Below, in pieces: positions 23,301-34,321 of a DNA stretch of 64,000 bases. The position numbers were made by a program, and so were the translations under genes. The notes under the pieces are model-generated. The model did not search any database, was not told where the DNA came from, and saw nothing but the letters and a program-made list of their open reading frames with translations. Source of the stretch: Istiophorus platypterus (lineage: Eukaryota; Chordata; Actinopteri; Istiophoriformes; Istiophoridae). The stretch lies in the NCBI GenBank assembly GCA_016859345.1, contig CM029111.1, positions 17,220,214-17,284,213 of the forward strand, in the 5' to 3' direction. Each line of letters opens with the position of its first letter. Position 1 is the stretch's first letter.

Positions 23301-25034
23301 TTAAGGCTGAGGAGTGTGGGGTCACCAGGAATCGCAGAGTAATTCATATTAAAAAAAAAAAAATCAAATCTTGGCCATTTGATTTTTACCTCTGGGAAAT
23401 TAGTCAGTTTTAGAAAAGGCGCCTCTGTGATGATGGCTGAAGGAGTCAGCTTAATTATTTACTGCCAATGCTTTTATGTTATATATCTCTAGGATAAGCA
23501 TATTTTTGTCTTCCATTAAACATCCAATAACATCTTGTTGCGATTCTTCAGGCTTTCACCTAAAGGGAAAAACAAATTACCTCGACATAATCTAATTATC
23601 TGATATCTAGCCCCCCCCCCTTCTGTTAATTTGGTTTCTAGGCTCTTTATAGGCCACAGCGACACTGAAATTAATTATTAATATATTACATAACCAAAAA
23701 AACGGTTATCCATTAAGGAAGTAAAAATTAAGATTGAGAAAATGGCCAAAAAGGAAGAAAAAAAAAAATCGCTGCAAGCAACAGCAATCTTCTCTCACCA
23801 GCTAAACAATGACCCTGATGCAACATAAACCCCCAATGGCACCAATGTTTAATTCTATTTCATTTCAGCAAGGGGGGGGGGTTGCCAGACAATAACCAGG
23901 CCCTACAGATGCTGCTTCCTGTTTGCCCCTGATGCTGGAGGACGCTCCTTGAATGGGAACAAACTCGGCATCTCATTAAAATTGCCCCCCCCCCCGGCTG
24001 ACAGCATTCACCAGCGTGGCCAGCCGTGTGCAGTAGGCGCTCCAGGCTATATTTTTATTTCTCTCTTTTTTTTCCCCCTCCACCTCAGCAATTACAAGGC
24101 GCACTGTGGCAGCCGCCTCCTGCTCCCTCTCGCCATCTGCCTGAAGGACTGATAAGTTGCCGTGCAGCTCTTATCTTCCTTGGAGGATCAAATGTAAACA
24201 TCAAAGCGATTCCGTATCCACAGACAGTTGCGGTCGGCTTTCAAGATGTTCAGAGCAGGTGCAGAGGTGGTTTTAGTGCTCAGCCATAAAAAAAAACACC
24301 ACATACAATGCTACAAGACAACAATAAGCATATTTTTACAATAGCATGTATTCATGTTGATGGCAAAACTATTCAAACAGCTCCTCCTTTATGGCAAGCT
24401 GAGTGTGTGTGGGCGTGACAAGGAAGTAGAATCTTAAATAAACAAAAATAAAGCGGAGACAATGCTTTTCAATATGTCCATCCGGCGGTGTGAAAATGTT
24501 GCGGGAATGCATACAATGTTACCTTGACAACCGTCCCGTTTTCCTGCAAGTCCAGCAAGGCCTGCTGGGAAGGCGGCAGCGGCGGGGGTGGCTTTGGGCC
24601 ATCCCGAGCTCGGAAGCAGCAGAAGAGGGCCTTGAAGATGTTACAGCTGCGGGGCTGTTTTAGGGCAGACCGGTTCACCTGGCCTGTCCAGGACACAGAG
24701 AAAGGTAAACAGGTTCATGAAGGAAAAAATCCTGAGCTAAAAAAAAAACAAAAACAAAAACAAACAAAAAAACAAACAAACATGTGTCATAGATGTGGGA
24801 AAATTCTAAGTGGGGCTTTGAATTTCACGTCACAACTCCAGTTAGCTAATCTTCCTTTCAATACACAAAACAAATCCTGGGGAAAAAAGAAATATATATA
24901 TCTATATATATATATATACAGATATATATAATTCTCTTTGCCCCAAGATTTTATATATATATATATACATACATACATACATACGTACACACATACACAC
25001 ACACATATATATATGAATATATATACACATATAG

Positions 25035-25093
<59 letters not shown>

Positions 25094-25112
25094 TATATAT
25101 ATATATGTATAT

Positions 25113-25173
<61 letters not shown>

Positions 25174-27204
25174 ACAATTGAGCATAATTAGGTATGAGCT
25201 GCTTGTAATCTATAGACTGAGCTTCTCCTCTACAGGCACCATCCATCTGTTTCTACATGGATGGCATAGCCAGCACATGAAATCTGTTTTTAATGCGCCT
25301 GCCTCTGCCGCTGCTGCTGTTGCTGCTGCTGCTGGAAATGGCTGGTACATGTTATATAATCACAGAGGGCGGGAAAACCCACACTTTTCAGCAGTACCTT
25401 CGACAGAAAACACAGACAGAAAACATTCCAACCATTTTAAACTCCAGGACCTTTCAGAGCTGCCTGAAGCTGGCCAGAACCGCCAGAACCAGCCAGAACC
25501 AGCCAGAAACCGGCCAGAAACAGCTGGGCCGGGCGGTCGGGCAGGCAGTCAGTCATTGAGCTGGACAAGCAGTCACACCTCAGCGCTCTGTGCGGGTCTT
25601 TGATCAGTCACTGTAACGATGGTTGTCCAGGCCCCCGTGCAAGACTTTGCGAAAGAAAGAAAAAGAAAGAAAGAAAGCGAGAGGGGTGGAGGTGGTGGTG
25701 TGGTGGTGGTGGTGGTGGGGGGGGGGCATTCTTGCAAGTCCCTTCTAGTATTTTTTTTTCTTCATGTGAGGACTTGCTTGAATTTATACGCATCAATATG
25801 ATGCCCGTCCGCCATAGTTTGCAAACACGCTCCGTCCCCTATTGGAGAGAGTAACTGTCCATAAAACAGCCAAGAAACTGCCCCCCCCCAATCCACAGTG
25901 TCCACCCTGCTGACCCTCAGAGCTCTGGAAACATAATGCAGACGATGTTACACAACCTCCCATGTTTAGAAGACAAAGGCCACTGGAGCTGGAATCACTT
26001 CCACTGATGCCCTCCTTTAGACCACCCTCCCCCCGAAAATATTAAGATTCAATAAGATTCACATGATATGTGACACATGAACGTGGATCTTCATTGCCAG
26101 TCAGCACAAGTCGGCCTATTGATTTCCCACAGGAGGGCAGGATTGGCCATCTATGACATAACACATACATTAAATACCCCCACCCCCATGCATGTCAACG
26201 GGGTAGAAAAATAACAGCAGATTAATCCAACAGATCAGTGACAGGAGGACAAATCCAGTATGCAAAAGATCTTTTAACCCCCCCCCCCCCACCCAAATCC
26301 ATCAAAACATAAAAGGTAGAAATAAAAAAATAAGGTAGCCAGTGTGTTTTATTATTTTCCTAAACCCCAAAACATGACCTGAGGCAAGATGCACTGCAAC
26401 CGTGCAACATGCAGCGGTGTTAACAACCGGGGAGGTGAGCCTCAGCCAGCGGGCAAAGCCTCCTCCGGGCTCCGGGGGTGGGGGGAGCGTGCAAAACAAC
26501 GGGGATCTTTGAAACGGCGCTACAATGGGCGTGTGCAGAGGGGTGTGTTTGTGCATTCCGCTGTCAATACCGCGGCACCTGGTATTTCTATACGGCCCCG
26601 CTGTTAATCCACGGCCAGCTCCAGACCGCCCCCCCCGCTCCTTCCCCTCCGCTGGGCCCTTTTTTTAATGCATTTCCACGGTCTGATCTAGAACCTGTGC
26701 AGCTTGTTCCTTCCAGTGAAACAGTGCAGCAGTTCTTTTTTTCCCCCTTTTTCCCTTTAATGCCACTGATCTGTGAACATGTGAAAAAAACTAAACCAAC
26801 CACAGTGTAGTTTAGCAATGAACAAAAATAAATATAAATACACTGTGCTGCCTGTGCTCCTCATGCTCTGTATCTGGTGGTGGTGGGATATATGGAGATG
26901 ATGGTGCCAAACAAGCTGGAACCTGATGGACAAAAAAAAATACACCAAAAACCACCAGCAGCAGCAAAAGCAGAAACAGCACTGAGGAGAACTCAGTGAT
27001 GATCAACACAACATGTTAACAAGCGACCAAAGATTTGCACAATAAGAGCACCCACTAAAAAAAAAAAAAAAAAAAAAAGTAAAAAAACAGGATCAACAAT
27101 AGCTTAAGCTCTGAATGGCAAAGCCCCAGTGCGTAATGGAGACCGTGAACTTACTCTTGAGCTTAAATCCAATGTAATGAGGATATAAGTCGGCTGTGAG
27201 CTAC

Positions 27205-27238
<34 letters not shown>

Positions 27239-27462
27239 TAACAATAATTGTAATAATAATAATATCAGTAATAATAATCTGGCTTCTCATATTAGATCAG
27301 TAGCAGGTTTAATTTAACATGCTTATGCTGTTTGCGTGTGATCTGCAGGTGAGCTGCAGAAGGAAAAACAACTAAGGTTGCAGCTGCTGGGGGGGTGATA
27401 ATAATCATCAACAAAATAAAAGCACTGTATTATTTATTTATTTTAAAACTCGATTACTTCGT

Positions 27463-27560
<98 letters not shown>

Positions 27561-28079
27561 TTACATATATATAAACAAAAGCTAGATCTAGATGTTATTG
27601 GTGAATGAAAGGAGAAGAAAAAATAAAGAGCAATGCGCTTCAGACCGCGCTCCACCAGCGTCCGCAAAGCCCAACTGTCAAATGGGCGCACTACAGGATC
27701 TCAACACAATCATCTATTCTCTCTCTCTCTCCCTCTCTTCGAGAAATAATCAAATAATTCCCAACCACACGAGGCTCGGTGCTGATTAAATTCAAACCCT
27801 ACACGTATGTACACATATACATGTATATATATGTATACATATATATATATGTAATATATATATATATATATATGTGTGTATGTGTGTGTGTGTACATATA
27901 TATATATATATATATCTATATCTATATATATATAGATATATATTTATATATATATATACACACATAGATATACACACACACACGCACACGCACACGCATA
28001 AGATGGGGCCTATCTTACCTGTTTTCGGTGACACTTGAACGTCTTCTTTCTGCACTTGGGTGATAACAGAACTTTCCAT
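19477..28079 (-). CDS. ctdsp2: Small C-terminal-domain phosphatase 2, complete
   Basis: Seven coding exons on the minus strand: 28079-28019, 24683-24523, 23220-23119, 22650-22594, 21875-21783, 20578-20393 and 19602-19477. All are GT/AG and in phase, giving 261 aa (human about 271). It belongs to the FCP/SCP branch of HAD phosphatases, which remove phosphate from Ser5 of the RNA polymerase II CTD; in neural genes they act with REST. The catalytic DLDET motif gives nucleophile Asp97 and Asp99. The NSPASYIFHP segment and the SWFDD tail are present. NIFKALFCCFRA and FHQGCYVKDLSRLGRD point to CTDSP2 rather than CTDSP1 or CTDSPL. The Cys pair in the N-terminal motif suggests palmitoylation. The ATG at 28077-28079 starts MESSVITQVQKED, like the family. 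Intron 4 hosts mir-26a. Nothing is broken. Confidence 0.95.
19690..20010. repeat. hAT-like MITE (family A)
   Basis: It carries 'gaaacaattagttgactgg', 'attgattaatcgtc', 'gaatatctttgggctttagg' and a closing 'gattaatcagttagttgcagc'. It lies in ctdsp2 intron 6. The last 20 bases match the family terminus in inverse orientation. Confidence 0.7.
20254..20334. repeat. (TA)n microsatellite
   Basis: Nearly pure TA with three TC interruptions, 60 bases from the ctdsp2 exon at 20578-20393 on its intron 6 side. Confidence 0.9.
21901..21945. repeat. (AAT)n microsatellite close to a ctdsp2 acceptor
   Basis: An AAT/AAC triplet run in intron 4, 25 bases upstream (minus strand) of the exon at 21875-21783. 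Confidence 0.85.
22054..22138 (-). ncRNA. mir26a: mir-26a precursor hairpin in ctdsp2 intron 4
   Basis: The minus strand carries miR-26a-5p as 22 nt at 22125-22104, beginning TTCAAGTAATCCAGGATAGG. The 3p arm is at 22086-22065 (CCTATTCTTGATTACTTGTT...). The 3p arm agrees with my memory of human miR-26a-2-3p. The arms pair around an 17-nt loop and the stem extends into GGCC/GGCC flanks. It has the same strand as ctdsp2, matching the vertebrate arrangement in which mir-26 genes sit in CTDSP introns. The mature miRNA is processed from the host transcript. Confidence 0.97.
24140..24180. promoter_or_regulatory. Paired inverted GATA motifs in ctdsp2 intron 2
   Basis: GATAAG at 24151-24156 and CTTATC at 24170-24175 lie head to head 13 bases apart, in a GC-balanced, non-repeat stretch (23990-24260) that looks more constrained than the surrounding intron. 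Enhancer function is only a suggestion. Confidence 0.25.
24888..25172. repeat. Compound (TA)n/(CA)n microsatellite
   Basis: About 285 bp of TA with ACAT and CA blocks, in ctdsp2 intron 1. The reading frames in it (Tyr-Ile repeats) are artefacts. Confidence 0.95.
27186..27282. repeat. (AAT)n microsatellite
   Basis: Triplet run with AAC interruptions in ctdsp2 intron 1. Confidence 0.85.
27463..27557. repeat. (TA)n(CA)n compound microsatellite
   Basis: A pure TA run changes into a pure AC run near 27518. It lies in ctdsp2 intron 1. Confidence 0.95.
27800..27996. repeat. Compound TA/TG/CA microsatellite just inside ctdsp2 intron 1
   Basis: Interrupted TA, TG and CACG blocks end about 25 bases from the first coding exon's donor (28018-28017). 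Confidence 0.9.
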
Positions 28080-28920
28080 CTGACAATCACGGAGCCCTCA
28101 AAATCCTCAAATCCTGTCCCCGAGCAGCGACGGGCATCCCTCATTGGGTTCTACGGGCCAGCGGACTCAGGCACTCGCCGCGGTAACTTGTCATCCGCCT
28201 CGGTTCGCGGTCCTCGACGGGAGCGGGCTCCGTCTCGTCCCCGGGTTTCTTTCTCCGCCCCGCCGCTGCTCGTCTCCTTCTGCTTCGTCGTGTGTCGGAG
28301 GTCCGCCCGGGGGAGACGGGGCCAGGCACTTCGGATCTTCTTCTCCGGGAGTCTCTCTCGTCCGCTCCGTCGTCTCGGGGTCTGTTTGTTTTTTTGTTTT
28401 TTTTTTTCGTATATCTGTCTTTCTTTTGTTTGTTTTTTTTTTGTTTTTGTTTTTCTTTACCGCTGCTATTCGCCGCTGAACGTCGCCGAGCGTCTCCCCT
28501 CCTCCTCCTCTTTTTCTCCCGTCGCAGCGAAGTCCTCACTTTTGCACCAACAACATGGAGAATCCAGGCGAGAGAAGGAAAACAACCGAGGAAATGGGGC
28601 AAGGGAGGGCGGTTTCAAGGCCCCCCTTACTACAGATAAACAACATCGCTCCGGAGGACCCGGATGGCGACGGAAAACGCCGGGAATCGGCGCCCGCAGC
28701 CGCCGTCGATGCGGGAAACGCGGGTTCCGCCGCGTAGTTGCGGGTAAAACGCGGGTTTTGTCGCTAACCGGGGTTTTGTTTTTCTACGGTCGGGACTACG
28801 CGGGCGCCTTGAAACCGTGGGCGCCCCGCGATTGGACGGCCGGGAGGAGGGGGGCGTGGCCGAGGCATTCCTCCCCGTCCCGCACGCTCCGCAGCGGACA
28901 CATTCCAGCGCTGCTCGCGC
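28080..28920 (-). promoter_or_regulatory. ctdsp2: CpG island, 5' UTR and promoter of ctdsp2
   Basis: GC- and CpG-rich sequence upstream of the ctdsp2 ATG, interrupted by a T-rich block at 28382-28460. It contains no intron or coding evidence of its own. The long plus-strand frame through it is a by-product of low stop density. The exact start site is not visible. Confidence 0.6.
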
Positions 28921-30935
28921 AGATGAGATCACGTTGTTTGTAAATTATTTTTTTTTTTTTAAAGATAAATAGATAAATAAATAAACAGGCGAGTGTTAAC
29001 CCCCCGCATTTAAACCAACAGGTAAACGCAGGGCCCGGTGTGTTTTATATATTCTTTCGCTTACGGGCTCTACGCTAGGACGTTTTTCCTTTATTGTTTA
29101 TTAATTTTTTTAAAATTCAGTACAATTACACTATGTTATTGCTTCTAGTTTGCATCATTTAAACGTTTTTGACTGTTCGACATGCATCCGATTAATTGGA
29201 CATTTTGCTATTTTTTTAATCATAGGCCAAGATAGTGCAACCCCCCCCCAAAAAAAATAAAAAACCAATAAAAAATACATGAGCAGTGTTTGTTGTTGGC
29301 CGTGATACTGGGATTAGTGTTCAGAAATTGTTTAATTTTTTAACGTTAGGGTTATTTAATACTTTACAGCTACTTTGAAACCTGCGTTTTTTTTACGGGA
29401 AAAATCGCCATATCATGATCTCCGAATAACATGGAGACCAAAAACAGTCACTGGGGTACGAACAATTCAATCCTCTCAATAACATAATTACACTGTGTGT
29501 GTGGTGCATTATTATGGAGTTATCAGTGCTTACAATAAGTGACACTTAACCTCAAATCCCCTTATTTACCATTTATAGGCAGGTTATAAACATTTAATTA
29601 GTAGTTTATGACACAATACAAGTGCTTATGTTTGTCTGCAGCTTTTCTCCAAGTGCCCCCCCCCCATAGTTAAAGTCCTTATTCTATAGTTATACAACAC
29701 CTAAAATGCACTCTGTAGAAGAGTTTCCAGTTGCTCTGAAGTACCCCCCCCTCCCTGTCTCACTGGGCAACACCACACCAAAAGGGGGTTCTGGTGGGCT
29801 GAGGAGCAAACCTCCATCACGGTAAGCTGCTCCTCAGCAGTGCTTTATATCTGGAGGTAACGGAGGGCAGAGTGAAACCAATGACCCAGTCTCCTTTCAT
29901 TTTCCCCTCTCGTTTCGCCTCCCCCTCCAGTGACACAATAGTAAAATGAAACTGTAAGTTGTTTTGCCCAAAAAAAAAAAGCTGAGGGGGGTGGGTAGGG
30001 ATATGGTGGAGTTCTTACTCTGGGAAACAGCATTATGACAATCAGCCAACATCATTTGTGCAAATGTTACACAATGGCTGCGTCGTGTCAAGATCCAGCT
30101 CAGTTAAGACTAGGAAACAGTCATTAGTTAGGTCTAAGTCTGGTGAATAATTGATTAAGAACGAACATGAACAGTTGCTGTTACTATTAAATGAAAATGA
30201 GCTGCACAGGTCCCGTTATTTTACATTTATTCCATGCCACACTGAGAAAAGCCATTTTCTGATCAGCTGGGACTGAAGCACATTCGTTTTACGCCGGTCA
30301 AACAAATAGAGGTTGGTCTGACACCATGTCAGGGCAACGTGATCAACCAGTGGGTCCCCAGGTGTTTATGTTTTAGACCATGGAGGCTCTGCAGTGCCTC
30401 CTCATCCTCCAGTCAGTTAAAAATCACACTGATCCCTCTTTTTCCTGCAGTGCAACTTTGGTGCGAAATTAAGTAAGAGGAATATTTTTTTCTTTTTGTG
30501 CATTTTAACACATTAAAACACACGCATGGGACAACATCACGCACCGCACGCGTCCGTCCGCCTGAGGAAAAAACAGGGAGAAAACAATGAGAATAAACTT
30601 GTTAATAGGGGAATAACTGCGCCGCTGAGATGCGGCCAGCCCGGCCCGTTCCGAACACATGTGGGCCCCCGCTGTGCCACAAGCTCAGCCCAGTGCCCGC
30701 AGTGGCCACGATGCAAGGCATAAACAAGAACGGCCCCGCTGTTTGCATTCCTGGTGTCGGACCTTTTTTTTTTTTTTTTTTTTGAGGCAGCACTGACAGA
30801 TCGGTGTAAAAATATACAGTGTGCAAAGTAAGCGCGGGACCGCACAGCTGGAAAATGTGGTGCGGGTTGGTTTTTTTTGTTTTTTTTAAAAGCTGATGCC
30901 ACTGTTTACTAAATCATCTTGAAATTCATTATCTT

Positions 30936-30938
<3 letters not shown>

Positions 30939-30968
<30 letters not shown>
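30939..30968. repeat. (CT)15 microsatellite
   Basis: A near-perfect CT run followed directly by GGCGCGCC. Confidence 0.9.
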
Positions 30969-30970
<2 letters not shown>

Positions 30971-31020
30971 CGCGCCTCGCCCTTCTTCTTCTTCTGGTAA
31001 TGTTGCATGTGCATTCCTCA

Positions 31021-31086
31021 GAGAAAGACAGACAAGACAGACAGACAGTGAGAGACAGATAGAGAGACAGACAGAGAGACAGAGCA
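31021..31086. repeat. GACA/GAGA-rich tandem repeat
   Basis: Imperfect AGAC and AGAG tetramers over about 65 bp. Confidence 0.75.
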
Positions 31087-32344
31087 AAAGGGTCAAGCTG
31101 CGTCGAGGACGGTCTGGGCTGAGTGTTGCAGGGTGCTGCAGTTGCACCCCCTTGAAAAATCTTGTGACTTCAACCACCAGATACCAGTTTAAAAAAACAA
31201 ACAAACACCCCCCCCCAAAAAAAAACCCACTACATGCATCTTTCATCAGTAAACTGGAAACAAAAGCAAAAATGCATGAGCAACGTAAACACAACTCGAG
31301 GTGAAGAAAGGGGGAAGTAAATCACAAGCACGCTGCACTTTCAAACCCCGGGCTGGAAACTCATCAGGGTTAAAAATCCCAGAGAGCGAAAGGAGAAAAG
31401 AAGACATGAAAAAAAAAAAAAACAGGTCATGATGCAGACAGATTTGATTATCTTCAAATAACCCTGACATGCAGTGCTTGTGATCATATATTGTGGTTTT
31501 TATTGTTTCTGTTCTTTTATAGCATGTTAACGAATTTAGTGATTTATCAAAAAAATATATATATATTTGCATCCTCATTAAAATCAGATGGTATCTGTTG
31601 TGCCACATTGATAAAAGCAGCATAATGGATAACCATGAGCAAATGCACATCACAAAATACATCACAGTTTGTCAAAGTAGCTTGGATCACATTCTTGTAA
31701 ATCAGCTCTAAACATGTTCAAGGGGCACAGAGGCCAAAAGATCATCGGGTGGGGGGGGGGCAGGACGTTAATCCCACTGATTATTAACAAAATATCAACA
31801 AAATATCTGGCACATATGACAAAATCCAACAAAAACTCACAAAAATTCAACTGCACATTAAAAAAAAAATCAGTGGTGATGTTGACATTAATTAAAAACA
31901 AAACAAAAAAAATGACATTAACCCCCAGCGCAAACACTGCTACTGTCCATCCATCAGGTGGAGGGCCCTACTTCTGCGCATGACACCTGGGGACCCACGG
32001 CGTCTAGCCGGCGCCCCAGGCGCTCGGCCGTGCACCGGCCTGCATCCAGCCGCTCTGGTGACAAACTGGCTGTCGAAAATGTGCCTCGCAGCATCTGAGC
32101 CTCATGGGCTGGGACCTAAGGTCTACGGTCATGTGATTTGCTGGAAGAGCCCCCCCCCCCTCCTCTCCTCCTCCTCCCACCTCGCAGGCCTGCCCCTGAG
32201 TGGCCTCTACTAGGGCTACGTTTCCAGGAAAGGGGCCTACTGGCCAGGCTGTGAGGCCTAGGCAGGGATACATTGGCTCATTGAGAAAAACAAAAACAGA
32301 GAGGGGCGGTGGGAAGACTCTCCCCTCTTACATAACTCTGCCTC

Positions 32345-32420
32345 CATGACAGGGTGAGAGAGGGAGGAAGGAAGGGGGAGGGAGGGAGGAAGGGAGGGGG
32401 AGGAGGGAGGGAAAAAAAAG
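32345..32420. repeat. Purine-rich GGGA/GGAA tract bordering the CpG island
   Basis: Almost pure purine on the plus strand with at least four G-triplets, so it could form triplex or quadruplex structures. It abuts the CpG island to its right. Confidence 0.8.
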
Positions 32421-32429
32421 TTCCCCGCC

Positions 32430-32725
32430 ACAATGCAAAGAGAGAAACCTGCCCGCCCGCCCGCCTCTCCCCGGCCCAGGCACCTCAGGACAGGAACCGA
32501 CACCGGCAGCGCCCGTCCGGCCTCGGCCGTGCCCCGCACCGGGAGACGCTGCCGCGGGAGCGTCGCGCTCCGCGGCGCGTCGCCGTGCGGGGCCGCGTCG
32601 GCGCCGCGCGGCGCAGGCGGCCGACGCGCGCCGCTTTGCGTTTCTTTTTCCAGCGGCCGAGGAATCGCTCCCGCAGCCTGCGACGCCTCCCTGTGGCCCG
32701 AAGGAGAAACTGCAGCAGGTTAAAA
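32430..32725. promoter_or_regulatory. Isolated CpG island
   Basis: About 300 bp of very GC- and CpG-rich sequence (CGCGG, GCGCC, GGCCG motifs), about 4.3 kb upstream of the ctdsp2 ATG and 1.5 kb from the slc11a2 stop. It contains an imperfect hairpin (32552-32575, arms CCGCGGGAGCG and CGCTCCGCGG). No convincing coding exon lies in it. Confidence 0.6.
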
Positions 32726-33528
32726 AAAAATAAGACACTGAAGTCCTCAAAAAAAAAGAAAAAAGAAAAAAGGGCTTAGGAGGTTTAAAAAAGCCAGAAA
32801 TGTCACTGACATTTTTATTCTCTTGCGGGCTGTCAGGAGAGCCCTTTACACCTATGAAGTAAAAGTGTGTTATTGCTGACTTTTCTTCCATTTAGCAAGA
32901 AATCATTTCAAAAGATTGCATAGCTTTTGATTTGGACGACATCCGCCCATTTTCTACCGCCTGTCTGCATCCGGGTCGCGTTGATTTAAGTAATCACATC
33001 GTTAGAAATTCTGTTATTTACTCATAACTCAGAATGAACGGTTTTACAAATGCAGCTGCAGCAATGAGATGAAAGCAAACAGACTAAGTAAAAGAGGGGA
33101 AGAACAAAACAGAAGTTAAAGAAAGGGAAAAAACAACAATTGAAAGATGCGTTACAAGAAAAGTAAAAGATATAACTAATAAATTGAAAAATAGAATTAT
33201 ATAGTTAGGAAGCGGTGAAAAAAGTGATATAATGATAAAGAATTTGGACCATGTCGTCTCTACTGGTTTTCCATCATAATTTCATACTCTGGCCTGTTTG
33301 GTCATGAAATGCGTATTAAATTATAATCTGTTTGGTATTAAAAAGGTCTTAAAAAGTCCCTAAATCTGACTTTCCTGAACCTGCAGAAACCCTGAGACGG
33401 TGTCTTGTATGTGTTCCAGGTTCTCACCTCCTCATTTTAATGGTTTCTTACAATCAGTAATTGATGTGTGACTGAAGATTTGGACAATTACAATAAGGAT
33501 TTTTTTTTTCTTGATTACTGAATAAGTT
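32726..33528. other. Intergenic, nothing recognised
   Basis: AT-rich sequence without ORFs, between the CpG island and the Tc1 remnant. A minus-strand AATAAA (complement of TTTATT near 32814) could serve slc11a2 transcripts that read through. Confidence 0.4.
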
Positions 33529-34001
33529 CAGCGCTGTGCAAAAGTTTCAGGCACATTAAGATGTTTTAGATTCCCATCCATCCTGCATTAGAATCGATGA
33601 GGCATCTGGTTGGTGCTAAATTCATTCAGGAGCATGAGACAGTGACCCCAAACATAAACCGAGAGTCATAAAGAACTAGGGGGAAGAGGGAGTCCTGCAT
33701 CAGATGGTTCCGGCCTCCACGGATCCTGATCTCATGGAGTCGGTCTGGGATCACATGAAGAGACAGGAGACACTGACACAAACTAGATCCACAGGAGAAC
33801 TGTGGCACGTTCTCAAAGTTGTGTGGAACAATCTACCTGACAAGTACCTTAAAAAACTGTGTGGTCACATCAGATATCAATTTAATTTATATTTCTTTTT
33901 TTTTTCTTCTCATTACATCATCTGAATATAAACTATTGCTGGTATTATTTGTGAAGCATCTTCACTTTACCTATAGTGACTTAAACGTTTGCACAGTTCT
34001 G
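33529..34001 (+). pseudogene. Internally deleted, decayed Tc1/mariner element with transposase remnant
   Basis: Terminal inverted repeats are visible: CAGCGCTGTGCAAAAGTTTC at 33529 and its counterpart, complement of 33976-34001, matching at about 21 of 26 positions. TA follows the right end (34002-34003). The remnant codes DSDPKHK (33638-33658), the second catalytic-Asp region of Tc1 transposases, then after a TAG and a frame change ESVWDHMKRQ and ELWHVLKVVWNNLPDKYLKK (33735-33860). The first Asp region and most of the gene are missing in this 473-bp copy. It lies just past the slc11a2 stop and may be within its 3' UTR. Confidence 0.8.
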
Positions 34002-34166
34002 TACACGTATTGCACCCTTCATACAAAACTTGATGTGAAAGTTAACAACCCTCTTCTATAAACAAATCAGCATCAGAGACGACGGAACGTGGGGCAACAG
34101 TCCGGTTCGCTCCCGCCTTTGGCTTCGGCGCGAAACACCCGCTCGGGAATCACAAGCATGTTGGAT

Positions 34167-34280
34167 TCAGGAGTCGAACTCTGGCTGTGCCTCGATGAGG
34201 ATGGTGACGTCGTTGCCCTTCCTGGAGGTGGGATCCAGGCAGGACACCCCCAGAGCGATGAGACACAGCCACGCCTGCAG

Positions 34281-34321
<41 letters not shown>

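Larger units (their letters stand above)
28921..32344. other. Intergenic region between ctdsp2 and the slc11a2 3' end (left part)
   Basis: No gene seen. It is AT-rich with many homopolymer runs, a (CT)n run at 30939-30968 and an AGAC-rich tract at 31021-31086. A more GC-balanced stretch lies at 31930-32250; I could not assign it. Confidence 0.5.

Noticed and set aside
24787..25246. Tyr-Ile repeat proteins
   Set aside because: They are translations of the TA/CA compound microsatellite.
28035..28943. 302-aa plus-strand reading frame
   Set aside because: It is antisense to the ctdsp2 first exon and promoter CpG island; composition is low-complexity and it resembles no protein family. Its openness follows from high GC content.
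32354..32779. 141-aa Arg-rich plus-strand frame in the orphan CpG island
   Set aside because: Arg/Gly/Pro-rich composition is what any frame through CpG-dense DNA gives; no domain or splice evidence.
33765..33790. Iron-responsive element in the slc11a2 3' UTR
   Set aside because: The minus strand has CAGTGT here, but the base five positions upstream is T instead of the required bulged C, no stem forms, and it lies within the Tc1 remnant. I found no other convincing candidate before 33500.
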